19,769 nt of DNA, from contig DCVL01000031.1 in NCBI GenBank assembly GCA_002328035.1, positions 1 to 19,769 on the forward strand, read 5' to 3'. Source of the DNA: Geobacter sp. UBA2189. GTDB taxonomy: Bacteria > Desulfobacterota > Desulfuromonadia > Geobacterales > Pseudopelobacteraceae. Below, piece after piece: positions 6,939-14,643 of this stretch (position 1 is the first letter of the stretch; every line of letters starts with the position of its first letter). Under the pieces are notes generated by a model, which saw only the letters and a list, made by a program, of their open reading frames with translations, was not told the DNA's origin and searched no databases. A program made the position numbers and the translations under genes.

Positions 6939-8237
6939 ATGCAAGCTCACTTCAGCCACCGCAATTTAGTAAAAACTGTTCTATCACTGCTTATTATTCT
7001 TGTACTGGTGTTCCCTGCCTCAGTTCAGGCAGATATGGATGATTCGTCCCTTTTTATGGAGGCATTTACAGCCTTTCAGGAAAAGGATTATCTGTTAAGC
7101 ATCCAGAAGCTTAAAAATCTTGAAGAACTTTACCCAGATTCTCCACTCCGTGACGTATCACTCCTTATGAAGGCAAGGGCGCAACATAACTCTGGAGACA
7201 ATGCTTCGGCAGCCCATACTGTTCTCCTTTTTAACAAGGATTATGGCAGCAGCTCTCTGGCAGCTTCCATAGAACAGGAACTGCAGAGCCTGGCAAAGCG
7301 TAAAGAAGCTGGTGAAAAACTTCTTCCAAATAAGCAGCTCCATGCTGCAGTGCTAAAGGTGCGTAATGAAAAACTTGCTGTAGAACGCGCAATAGCTATG
7401 AAGGCAGAACAGGAACGTCTGGCGCGTGAACGGGCTGAACGAGATAGAATTGCAAGAGAGAAGGCAGAAGCAGAACGACGTGAGCATGAGCGTCTGGCGG
7501 CAATCAAAGCGGCAAGAGACGGCATCAGGTTTGCCTTTGATGCAGGCGATAAAATCGCTCCAATTGAGGCAAATGCCGCAGCTCAGGTTCCTTTCCAGTT
7601 GTTTAATCAGGGGAAGGAGACGGAAGAGTTCTCTGTTGAGCCTCTCCTACCTGCCGGAGTAGAAGGTTCAGTTGTACTTGCAAATGAGAATAATCAGCCA
7701 ATCCAAAAAATAACCCTGAAGCCGAATAAAAAGTCAGACCTTGCCATCTTATTTAAAATGCCGGCGGATCGGGTTGATGGCTCCAGAATTATGGTTTCTG
7801 CAAAGGTTACCTCAACAAGGTTCCCTGATATCAGCAAAACCCATAAAATGAGCGTAACAACTGCTGCCCCTCTGCTGAGAGCAGTTTCGAGGCTCCAGCA
7901 GAAAAATCCTGTTATTGGTGAAAAACTTGACTACAAAGTCATCCTGTTAAATGTTGGTTCAAAATTGGCAAAAGAGATTGACCTGAGGATTAATCTTCCA
8001 AAGAATCTCAAGCTTGTTGATGCTGGCGGTAATGGCTGCTGGGTGGAGAATGAGCAGTTGGCTGCATGCAGGATTGAATCGCTACAGAACGGACAGTTGA
8101 CTGAACGTAGTCTTAAGGTTGTTGTTAAAGAAGGAACTGACGATAAACCTCTGAAAGGTTCTGTTGAGGTGCTTCAGACAGTACTTCAGGTTAAAGAGAG
8201 TTTCCCTGGGGCTGCAGTTACCGTAAAAAGACCCTGA
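6939..8237 (+). CDS. Secreted or periplasmic protein of unknown function: helical repeats, coiled coil, DUF11-like domain
   Basis: A 432-residue protein with a signal peptide (hydrophobic run at about 12-28, cleavage near VQA-DMD). Three parts can be seen. Residues 35-130 resemble tetratricopeptide-type helices (AFTAFQEKDYLLSIQKLKNLEELYPDS has the common repeat spacing). Residues about 145-190 form a highly charged helix built on repeats such as ERLARERAERDRIAREKAEA, likely a coiled coil. The C-terminal half is beta-rich, and its last domain resembles the DUF11/CARDB type, with a Cys pair in GCWVENEQLAACRI. ATG 6939 has GGAG (6927-6930) eight bases upstream, inside the last codons of rpoD. 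I do not recognise a characterised homologue. It may be an envelope scaffold, but no function can be assigned. A hairpin terminator follows. Confidence 0.8.
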   Translation: MQAHFSHRNLVKTVLSLLIILVLVFPASVQADMDDSSLFMEAFTAFQEKDYLLSIQKLKNLEELYPDSPLRDVSLLMKARAQHNSGDNASAAHTVLLFNKDYGSSSLAASIEQELQSLAKRKEAGEKLLPNKQLHAAVLKVRNEKLAVERAIAMKAEQERLARERAERDRIAREKAEAERREHERLAAIKAARDGIRFAFDAGDKIAPIEANAAAQVPFQLFNQGKETEEFSVEPLLPAGVEGSVVLANENNQPIQKITLKPNKKSDLAILFKMPADRVDGSRIMVSAKVTSTRFPDISKTHKMSVTTAAPLLRAVSRLQQKNPVIGEKLDYKVILLNVGSKLAKEIDLRINLPKNLKLVDAGGNGCWVENEQLAACRIESLQNGQLTERSLKVVVKEGTDDKPLKGSVEVLQTVLQVKESFPGAAVTVKRP

Positions 8238-8253
8238 TTGATACTATCTACCC

Positions 8254-8292
8254 AATCTCCCCCCCTTTCCATCTCGGACAGGGGGGGATTTT
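8254..8292 (+). terminator. GC-rich intrinsic terminator between convergent genes
   Basis: TCCCCCCCT (8258-8266) pairs with AGGGGGGGA (8280-8288) around a 13-base loop and is followed by TTTT (8289-8292). An alternative register pairs AATC with GATT and bulges one T. It lies immediately after the plus-strand gene that follows rpoD and directly abuts the stop of minus-strand proB, so it probably ends the rpoD transcript. It may also block the opposing proB transcript, although that direction lacks a U-tract. Confidence 0.75.
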
Positions 8293-9412
8293 AAATCAGC
8301 ACGAGATTGTCCCTATGCACAACCTCATCCCCGTAGCGATAGCCAAGAACCTGCTCTATCTCAGAGCTTTTGTGACCCGCCAGTTGGGCAATCTCCAGAC
8401 TTGTGTAATCTGTCAGTCCCCGTGCAAACTCAACACCTTCAGAGTTGCAGATACGGACGCAATTTCCACGTTCAAAACGACCTTCAACATCTGTAATGCC
8501 GGAAGGCAATAGGCTGGTTCCTTTTTTTACAAGCGCTGCCACTGCTCCTGAATCAACCTTCAGTTTACCGGAAGGACGCAAAGTATAGGCTATCCAGTGC
8601 TTACGGCGATTCAATCCTTCCTTTGCCGGTAGAAAGATGGTTCCAATCTCTTTTCCTGACAGTATGCCGGTGACAACTCCAGGTTGTTTGCCTGGAGCCA
8701 GAATAGTTGGCACCCCAAAACGGGAAGCTTTTCTGGCCGCACTTATCTTTGTAGCCATCCCTCCAGTCCCTACAGAGGAGCCGCTACCTCCTGCCATCAG
8801 TTCAATATCGCGGGTAATGCTCCGAACAAGAGGGATGAACTTTGCTTCAGGATCTTTTTCAGGGTTGGCGGTATACAGTCCCTCTATATCGGTAAGTATC
8901 AGGAGAAGATCCGCCTCTGCCAGGCTTGTTACAAGTGCTGAGAGGTTGTCGTTATCCCCAAATTTGATCTCGGAGACAACTACCGAGTCATTCTCGTTGA
9001 TAATCGGCAATACACCAGAGGCAAGAAGTGATTCCAGTGTTGTACGGGCATTAAGGAAACGTTTCCGGTTTGCAAGGTCATCAGCGGTCAGAAGGATCTG
9101 GGCTGTAAGAAGGGAAAAAGGGGCTGATGCCTGCTGATATGCCTGCATCAAAAGTGGTTGTCCTACTGCTGCTGCCGCCTGTTTTTGAGGAATTGTCATG
9201 GAGTTATCTGAGGAACGAAGAGCTGCACGCCCAGCCGCCACAGCGCCGGATGAGACCAGTATAATCTCCAGTCCACTTTTGTGTAACACCGCTATTTCAG
9301 AACATATTCCAGATATAACATCATAGTCCAGTCCCCCGTTGTCAAGAGTAAGAACACGACTTCCAAGCTTTATGACTACACGGCGCACCTTTGCAAGTTG
9401 TTCACTGCGCAT
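8291..9412 (-). CDS. proB: Glutamate 5-kinase (AAK kinase plus PUA domain)
   Basis: It catalyses the first step of proline synthesis, ATP-dependent phosphorylation of glutamate to gamma-glutamyl phosphate. The 373-residue protein has the amino-acid-kinase fold at about 8-255, with RRVVIKLGSRVL and LVSSGAVAAGR near the N-terminus, the IINENDSVV and KFGDNDNLSA substrate-loop motifs and GTGGMATKISAA. A C-terminal PUA domain follows at about 275-365. Length and domain order match the long ProB form. ATG 9412 is preferred because GAGGAG lies eight bases upstream; GTG 9415 would add one residue. Either start overlaps the end of obgE (TGATG), so the pair is translationally coupled. No proA is visible in the window. 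Confidence 0.96.
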   Translation of the reverse strand: MRSEQLAKVRRVVIKLGSRVLTLDNGGLDYDVISGICSEIAVLHKSGLEIILVSSGAVAAGRAALRSSDNSMTIPQKQAAAAVGQPLLMQAYQQASAPFSLLTAQILLTADDLANRKRFLNARTTLESLLASGVLPIINENDSVVVSEIKFGDNDNLSALVTSLAEADLLLILTDIEGLYTANPEKDPEAKFIPLVRSITRDIELMAGGSGSSVGTGGMATKISAARKASRFGVPTILAPGKQPGVVTGILSGKEIGTIFLPAKEGLNRRKHWIAYTLRPSGKLKVDSGAVAALVKKGTSLLPSGITDVEGRFERGNCVRICNSEGVEFARGLTDYTSLEIAQLAGHKSSEIEQVLGYRYGDEVVHRDNLVLI

Positions 9413-10428
9413 CACAATCTCTCCTCAGGGGCTGACCAGAGCCGTTTGGCAATTGCATCCAGAAGCGTCTCTATCCCCTCTCCGGTTGCTGAAGAAACAG
9501 GATATACAGGAATATCTCTGATGCTAAACCATTTTTTTGCATCCGACAGATTTCCCCTGACTTCAGGAAGATCCATCTTGGTCAAGGCGACGATCTGCGA
9601 CTTGCCGCCAAGTTCTTCGCTGAACAGGGAGAGTTCACGATTGACCGCTTCAAAATCGGCGTAAGGGTCAGACTCTGTAATAGATGAAATATCTACCAGA
9701 TGAACCAGAATACCTGAACGTTCCAGATGTTTCAGGAATCTGTGGCCAAGACCTGCGCCTGCATGTGCCCCTTCGATAATTCCGGGTATATCGGCCATAA
9801 CAAAGGAACGGAAGCCTTTATAAGGCACAACTCCAAGTGAAGGAGCCAGTGTAGTGAACGGGTAATCTGCAATCTTTGGCCTTGCGGCTGAAACCTTTGA
9901 TATTAAGGTTGATTTCCCGGCATTTGGCAGCCCGAGCAGTCCGACATCAGCCATTAGTTTAAGTTCAAGGCGCAAGTTCTTTTCCTGCCCCTCTTCTCCA
10001 GGCTGTGCGAACTTTGGAGCCTTGTTGGTGGATGTCGCAAAACGTGCATTGCCCTGTCCTCCTCTTCCTCCCTGCAATAATACTATTCTCTGTCCATTCT
10101 CTGTAAGATCTGCCAGGATCTCCTCAGTCTCTATATCTTTGATGATAGTGCCAACCGGCACCTTTATGAGCAGATCCTCTCCTGCTGCCCCGTGGCGATC
10201 CTTGCCCATCCCATGTCTGCCACGCTCTGCCTTCTGGTGCGGCTTGTGGCGCAACTCAAGAAGGGTGGAGAGTGCTGATGTAGCCTCAAATATAACATCT
10301 CCGCCACGACCGCCATCGCCACCGTTAGGGCCGCCAAAAGGGATAAATTTCTCCCTCCTGAAAGAGACACAACCGGCTCCACCATGCCCTGAGGCGCAGT
10401 GCAGGGTTACTTCATCAATAAACTTCAT
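9412..10428 (-). CDS. obgE: Obg-family GTPase, ribosome-associated
   Basis: A 338-residue GTPase involved in late 50S subunit assembly and stress control. The glycine-rich Obg domain fills residues 1-158 (for example FGGPNGGDGGRGGDV at 31-45). The G domain follows: G1 GLPNAGKS at 166-173, switch FTT near 191-193, G3 DIPG at 213-216, G4 TKMD at 283-286 and G5 SSA at 312-314. There is no C-terminal OCT domain, which is common in proteobacterial Obg. The start at ATG 10428 (MKFIDEV) is the conserved family start with AAGGA upstream; the open frame extends ten residues further without similarity. The stop overlaps proB. rplU and rpmA, often found directly upstream of obg genes, are not present here; queC lies upstream instead. 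Confidence 0.96.
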   Translation of the reverse strand: MKFIDEVTLHCASGHGGAGCVSFRREKFIPFGGPNGGDGGRGGDVIFEATSALSTLLELRHKPHQKAERGRHGMGKDRHGAAGEDLLIKVPVGTIIKDIETEEILADLTENGQRIVLLQGGRGGQGNARFATSTNKAPKFAQPGEEGQEKNLRLELKLMADVGLLGLPNAGKSTLISKVSAARPKIADYPFTTLAPSLGVVPYKGFRSFVMADIPGIIEGAHAGAGLGHRFLKHLERSGILVHLVDISSITESDPYADFEAVNRELSLFSEELGGKSQIVALTKMDLPEVRGNLSDAKKWFSIRDIPVYPVSSATGEGIETLLDAIAKRLWSAPEERL

Positions 10429-10594
10429 TTTCTGGGTTCCTTGTTTTTCCTGCCTCAAGTTAAAGGCAATAGCGCAACATTGTCGAGCGGATTGGAGATA
10501 ATGCCGACGGTTAAACTGTATATCATGCCTTGATAAATATTGGTATGGTCAGAAGCCGGAAAGGCGGAGTAGAAGTCAAGTTTTCCATGCATCA

Positions 10595-11266
10595 TCAGGC
10601 ATATTTCAGGGGATCCTTCAGACCTGCTTCTGCAAAACCTTTAAGTCGAAGACGGCAGGAGTCGCATCTGCCGCAAGAGAGTCCTTCAGGGGTAGGGTCG
10701 TAGCAGGAATGGGTCTGACTGTAATCAACCCCAAGCTCAATCCCACGCTTTATGATCTGAGCCTTTGTTAAGTTAATCAAGGGGGTATGGATTTTAAACT
10801 TGCCGGTTCCTTCAACACCTGCCTTTGTCGCCAGATTTGCCATCCTTTCAAAAGATTCAATAAATTCAGGGCGACAGTCAGGGTAACCGGAATAATCAAG
10901 AGCATTTACCCCTATGAATATATCAAACGCTCCGATTGCCTCTGCCCAGCCGAGGGCAAAGGAAAGAAAGATGGTATTACGAGCCGGCACGTAAGTGACC
11001 GGAATTTCACTTCCTACCCCATCTTTTGGTACATCAATCTGACTCGTAAGGGCGCTGCCTCCGACCTGCCGCAGGTCAAACGCAACAACCAGATGTTCCT
11101 GGGCACCTATTTTTTCTGCATTGGCGCGGGCAAGGTCAAGCTCATGGCGATGCCTCTGACCATAATCAAAGCTTACAGCAAATGGAACAAACCCTTCAGC
11201 CTGTGCAATGGCCATACAGGTTGTGGAATCAAGACCTGAGCTATAGAGAATAACGGCTTTACGCAT
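10595..11266 (-). CDS. queC: 7-cyano-7-deazaguanine (preQ0) synthase
   Basis: QueC converts 7-carboxy-7-deazaguanine to preQ0 using ATP and ammonia, in the queuosine tRNA-modification pathway. The 223-residue protein begins MRKAVILYSSGLDSTTC, with the PP-loop ATPase motif at residues 9-15, and ends with the zinc-site cysteines Cys188, Cys198, Cys201 and Cys204 (C-x9-C-GR-C-DS-C). Length is normal. ATG 11266 is chosen because GGGAG lies six bases upstream and the family starts here; the frame is open 13 codons further up. The PP-loop reads SSGLDS where SGGxDS is usual, a possible single substitution. No other queuosine genes are in the window. Confidence 0.95.
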   Translation of the reverse strand: MRKAVILYSSGLDSTTCMAIAQAEGFVPFAVSFDYGQRHRHELDLARANAEKIGAQEHLVVAFDLRQVGGSALTSQIDVPKDGVGSEIPVTYVPARNTIFLSFALGWAEAIGAFDIFIGVNALDYSGYPDCRPEFIESFERMANLATKAGVEGTGKFKIHTPLINLTKAQIIKRGIELGVDYSQTHSCYDPTPEGLSCGRCDSCRLRLKGFAEAGLKDPLKYA

Positions 11267-11318
11267 CAGATGCTCCCAGAAAAGATAATCTGCCTGCCTT
11301 AACAACAGGTTTGATAAT

Positions 11319-11341
11319 AACTACCATACTATCTGGCAGTT
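11319..11341 (-). terminator. Possible weak hairpin terminator after the CHASE2/HD-GYP gene
   Basis: On the minus strand AACTGCCA pairs with TGGTAGTT (eight pairs, one G-U) around a 7-base loop and is followed by ATTATC. It begins 24 bases after the stop of the CHASE2/HD-GYP gene and precedes queC. The G-U pair means the stem is complete only in the minus-strand transcript. The stem is modest and the U-tract poor, so this is tentative. Confidence 0.3.
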
Positions 11342-11364
11342 CAGACAGCAATATCAGTGAAATT

Positions 11365-13377
11365 TTAAATATTCCGTTCCGCAATTCTCCGAAATTCTTC
11401 GTTACAGAAAATGAATGCCTCAACAACATCAGGATCAAACTGCTTGCCTGAATCTTGTATTATAATGTCCACTGCCTTCTCATGAGAAAAAGCCTCTTTG
11501 TAGATCCGCCGGGCTGTTAGAGCATCATAAACATCAGCCACTGCCATAAGTCGTCCAGCAATAGGTATATCCCTCCCTTTCAAGCGATATGGATATCCAT
11601 TTCCATCCCACCTTTCATGGTGTGATGCAATCATATCCTTTGCATAGTGCAGGAATTTGTTGTTTTCAGGATGCCCCATAGCTCCTATGGTTTTGTTCAG
11701 GGCTTCTACCCCAATCACTGTATGATTTTTCATAATCTCATACTCTTTATCCGTTAGCTTTCCATGCTTGTGAAGAATTTCGTCAGGAATCCCTACCTTG
11801 CCAATATCATGTAGTGGAGCAGATTTTACCAAGAGCTGGATACTTGTTTCATCAAGTTCACTGTAATCTGGAAGTTTGGCCATCTTTCTGGCCAGCAGCT
11901 CCACATAACTCCTGGTACGCAAAATATGACCGCCTGTTTCCTTGTCTCTAGTCTCTGTAAGAGCTGACATACTGACTATAATTGTATCCTGAGCCTCAAT
12001 AAGGTCAACGGTTCGTTCGTGAAGCTTGCGGGCTTCTATGGCATATTTCAGGAGGCTTAAGAACGTCATGATAATGACAGGCGTGAGTGTCGAAAACAAA
12101 GGGGAAAGATATATCCCCTTCTCAACAAGCAATTGCCTGCTTCCCAGATAACAGACTGAACTTGTTACTATTACAGTCAGCAGGGATAGTATGAAGCCTG
12201 GCCTGCTAAGCAACCAGGAACTGATTGTGCCGAATAGTAATACTGCAAAAAGCTCGGCGCCTCTGACCCACCCAGGGCGTAAAATAAAACTGTCAGACAG
12301 TATATTATCAATAATCGTTGCCTGAATTAAAAGACCACTGACTGATTTTCCTGACGGAACCAGATGATAGTCTCCCAGTCCCTTGGCCCATGAACCAAGT
12401 AGTACGATCTTTCCTTGCAGTGCTTTAGGTGGAAGCTGACCCTCAAGTACAGAACGAGCCGAAAAAAAGGGAAATCCGGTTTTCTCACTGCGGAAATCAA
12501 TCAGAAGATTCCCCTTATCATCAAGCGGAATGCGATGTTTTCCCCAGACTAAAGTGGTTTCAGCAGATTTACGGGTTAGTTCCAGGCTACGCACATTTGA
12601 TGCGAGCATTAGAGCGGAGAGACCTAATGAGGGGTATAGGGTTCCTCTGTATGGCAACAGCATCGGAACCCTTCTGAGTGCACCGTCACAGTCATGCATA
12701 GCGTTTGTAAAGCCTTCGGCGCTAGCAGCTTTGTTTAACTGGCTAGTACTCCGGATAAGTCCTGCAGGACGGAGAAATCCCCCATCGCTTCCCATGCCTT
12801 TGGTAATTACAATTCCTTCTGGCAGCAAAGGTATCTCAGCTCTTTGAGGCTCGTTTGACTTATTAAAATCAAAGAAAAACCCTAATGCTGTGTTACCTTT
12901 AGAGAATGCTTCTGATAGTCTTTCTGAGTTACTGTCGCGTATTTCTGCTTGGGGAACCCTGACGGCAGTTGGTTCAAGATCCCTGCGACGCTCAAATTCA
13001 AGAACTTCTGGAGAGGTACGATCAGGCTCTGGCATCAGAAAATCCAGAGCTACAACCCTTGCTCCTGACTTATACAAACTCTCCAGGAGCCTCGCTGTCC
13101 GATACCTTGGCCAAGGCCACTGCCCGTAGGTCTTTAGACTCTCCTCATCAATGCCAACTATCACTACCGTGTCAGATAGGGGTGGAGAGTTACGTGCAGA
13201 GAGCATCAGGTCATATATGCGGAGTTCAGCCTGCCTGATCAATAACGGTTGTAAAACGAGGAGAAGCGCACTGCATATAGTGAGAAAGATACCTGTGCCA
13301 ACAAGAATGGAACGCCCACCCCTGATATGAAAGGGGCCATGTTTTGGTCTTGTCAGTTCGGAAGCGATAGAAGGCAT
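11365..13377 (-). CDS. CHASE2 sensor with HD-GYP cyclic-di-GMP phosphodiesterase domain
   Basis: A 670-residue membrane signalling protein. A first membrane segment (about 24-46) is followed by a CHASE2 extracellular sensor (about 47-360: RIYDLMLSARNSPPLSDTVVIVGIDEESL, ...GQWPWPR). Three more membrane segments follow at about 374-390, 395-413 and 424-445, then a short linker and an HD-GYP domain at about 463-665. The catalytic features are present: His523-Asp524 in LHDIGKVGIPD, HHERWDGNGYP with GYP at 594-596, and a DVYDALTARRIYK motif. HD-GYP proteins hydrolyse cyclic-di-GMP; CHASE2 senses an unknown extracytoplasmic signal. It is the third gene of an operon with fecR-like and ompA-like genes, 12 bp after the ompA-like stop. 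The ribosome-binding site is weak, so coupling to the upstream gene is likely. Confidence 0.92.
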   Translation of the reverse strand: MPSIASELTRPKHGPFHIRGGRSILVGTGIFLTICSALLLVLQPLLIRQAELRIYDLMLSARNSPPLSDTVVIVGIDEESLKTYGQWPWPRYRTARLLESLYKSGARVVALDFLMPEPDRTSPEVLEFERRRDLEPTAVRVPQAEIRDSNSERLSEAFSKGNTALGFFFDFNKSNEPQRAEIPLLPEGIVITKGMGSDGGFLRPAGLIRSTSQLNKAASAEGFTNAMHDCDGALRRVPMLLPYRGTLYPSLGLSALMLASNVRSLELTRKSAETTLVWGKHRIPLDDKGNLLIDFRSEKTGFPFFSARSVLEGQLPPKALQGKIVLLGSWAKGLGDYHLVPSGKSVSGLLIQATIIDNILSDSFILRPGWVRGAELFAVLLFGTISSWLLSRPGFILSLLTVIVTSSVCYLGSRQLLVEKGIYLSPLFSTLTPVIIMTFLSLLKYAIEARKLHERTVDLIEAQDTIIVSMSALTETRDKETGGHILRTRSYVELLARKMAKLPDYSELDETSIQLLVKSAPLHDIGKVGIPDEILHKHGKLTDKEYEIMKNHTVIGVEALNKTIGAMGHPENNKFLHYAKDMIASHHERWDGNGYPYRLKGRDIPIAGRLMAVADVYDALTARRIYKEAFSHEKAVDIIIQDSGKQFDPDVVEAFIFCNEEFRRIAERNI

Positions 13378-13389
13378 TCTGGCTTAAAG

Positions 13390-13995
13390 CTATCGTATAA
13401 CAACTTCAACCCGCCTGTTACGGGGTTCTGCAACACCATCTGGAGTTGGAACAGCAGGATTTGCCTTGCCGTGGGATGTTAGGGTCATTCTTTTTGGATC
13501 AACCCCTTTTTGTAGCAGCATTCCTTGAACCATACCGGCTCTTTCAAATGCAATCCTGTCATTAATGAGTGTAGAACCGGAGGCGTCGGCATGGCCACTG
13601 ATTGTAACTGTAAGAGCAGAACGTCGGTTAATGGCATCAAGTATTACTGAAATAGTTTTCTGAGAATCTTCAGTAAGTTTCAACGAACCGGTTTCAAAAA
13701 ACAGTATAAACTTTTCTGAAGGAAGTGGCTCAATCGCCAAGACCTCACTAAAGGTAGCAGAGATATACTCCTTGGTAGCTGTTGAAACAGGCTCTGGTGG
13801 AGATGATGAATCAGAAATATGAGTGATGTCATCAGGTTTTTCCAGCAGACATTTGCCTGCAGTAGTTGCTACCTCAGCTTTGCCAGTATGCCCATCAGGA
13901 TCAGGCACAAGAACAACCGTCCGGTTTGCAGCACAACCGGTGAGAAGGCAAAAAAGGAGGATTATTGCTGATAACAGGTATAACCTTGTTCGCAT
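13390..13995 (-). CDS. OmpA-family peptidoglycan-binding lipoprotein
   Basis: A 201-residue lipoprotein. The signal peptide MRTRLYLLSAIILLFCLLTGC ends in the lipobox LTGC, so Cys21 should be lipidated. A linker of about 70 residues leads to an OmpA C-terminal domain (about 95-201) with the motifs SGHADASGS, a conserved N-x4-A-x2-RA segment, SHGKANPAVPTPDG and RNRRVEVVI. In this family the Asp of GHAD and the Arg of NRRVE bind diaminopimelate in peptidoglycan. ATG 13995 has AGGAGA six bases upstream; ATG 14013 would add MKRRIS without an equally good site. Ser, Ala and Asn near the mature N-terminus (CAANR) predict outer-membrane sorting. It lies between the fecR-like and CHASE2 genes and may act as the wall-attached part of a sensing unit. 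Confidence 0.9.
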   Translation of the reverse strand: MRTRLYLLSAIILLFCLLTGCAANRTVVLVPDPDGHTGKAEVATTAGKCLLEKPDDITHISDSSSPPEPVSTATKEYISATFSEVLAIEPLPSEKFILFFETGSLKLTEDSQKTISVILDAINRRSALTVTISGHADASGSTLINDRIAFERAGMVQGMLLQKGVDPKRMTLTSHGKANPAVPTPDGVAEPRNRRVEVVIR

Positions 13996-14032
13996 TGAGA
14001 TTCTCCTTTTCATTAAAAGTATTCAGATGGGA

Positions 14033-14476
14033 CTACTTCTGAACTTCAACCAGCAACTTTGTGCCCCGTATGGCAATGGTAGCATCGGGTATGCTCAGCT
14101 GGATTGAATCTGGTGAAAGCTTGCCTATAAGGCCTGACAGGTAGGCAAACGTACCCTTAACCATTCGAGCTACAAGAGAGAATTTCCCCTCTTTAGGATT
14201 AAAGGCATACTCTTTAAGAGCAAGTTCACTATTTGACCCCATGGAAAAGGTGGAATCATCGGTAAGAACAATCCCTGCAGCTCCAGGCTTGCCGGTGCGA
14301 ACAAGATCACCTTTTTGTAGTGGAGTTCCAATATTGGCAGGCAAAACAGTCGTACCACGTATGATCGTTACATCACCTTTCATAGTATGGATCTGACCTA
14401 TTTTATCATTTGCCAGGGAGCAGGATGAAGAGAGGATGATGTAGGTGAATAACAAGGCAAGGGACAGGATCTTCAT
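14033..14476 (-). CDS. Exported FecR-domain protein
   Basis: A 147-residue protein with a signal peptide (about 1-22, MKILSLALLFTYIILSSSC; a Cys at the end makes a lipoprotein possible but the lipobox is poor). The rest is one FecR domain (PF04773): GDVTIIRG, GTPLQKGDLVRTGKPGAAGIVLTDDSTFSMGSNSEL, then the end motif IPDATIAIRGTK. It lacks the cytoplasmic N-terminus and membrane helix of true FecR anti-sigma regulators, so it is a free secreted FecR domain, a class of unknown ligand. ATG 14476 has GGAGG four bases upstream; the longer open frame lacks a signal sequence at its start. It is the first gene of the operon with the ompA-like and CHASE2/HD-GYP genes. Confidence 0.88.
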   Translation of the reverse strand: MKILSLALLFTYIILSSSCSLANDKIGQIHTMKGDVTIIRGTTVLPANIGTPLQKGDLVRTGKPGAAGIVLTDDSTFSMGSNSELALKEYAFNPKEGKFSLVARMVKGTFAYLSGLIGKLSPDSIQLSIPDATIAIRGTKLLVEVQK

Positions 14477-14515
14477 AAGGCCTCCAACGCTTAAACAAAG
14501 TAAGCCGCCTTCGAA

Positions 14516-14543
14516 AGGATACCCCAACGAAAGTAAATGTCAA
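14516..14543 (-). promoter_or_regulatory. Sigma-70-type promoter for the fecR-ompA-CHASE2 operon
   Basis: On the minus strand TTGACA (14543-14538) is a perfect -35 hexamer, followed after 16 bases by TATCCT (14521-14516), four of six matches to TATAAT. Transcription would start near 14510, about 33 bases before the ATG of the FecR-domain gene. It sits in the 167-bp gap after the beta-barrel gene, so the signalling operon can be expressed independently of the upstream ABC operon. Confidence 0.5.
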
Positions 14544-14643
14544 TTATGGAGAGCAAGATTGGAGAGTACGATGATTTTAACTTACAGCGTACCTGTGTTC
14601 TATGGATTCAAACCTGGTTTCTTCTGTCAAAGGGATACCATTA

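Noticed and set aside
7380..7520. Apparent repeat array in DNA
   Set aside because: The repetition is codon-level, coming from the ER/AE-rich coiled coil of the protein; the bases are not an exact tandem repeat or a CRISPR array.
8637..9137. A 166-codon plus-strand frame inside proB
   Set aside because: It lies entirely within the conserved kinase domain of proB on the other strand; the composition is that of an antisense shadow.
10429..10594. A possible obgE promoter (TCGACA with a TTAACT-like -10)
   Set aside because: The -10 matches only three of six positions and several equally weak alternatives exist, so no site can be supported.
14590..14643. AAACC-A-GGTTT small palindrome after the beta-barrel gene as a terminator
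   Set aside because: The stem is five base pairs with no usable loop or U-tract, so it does not support an intrinsic terminator.
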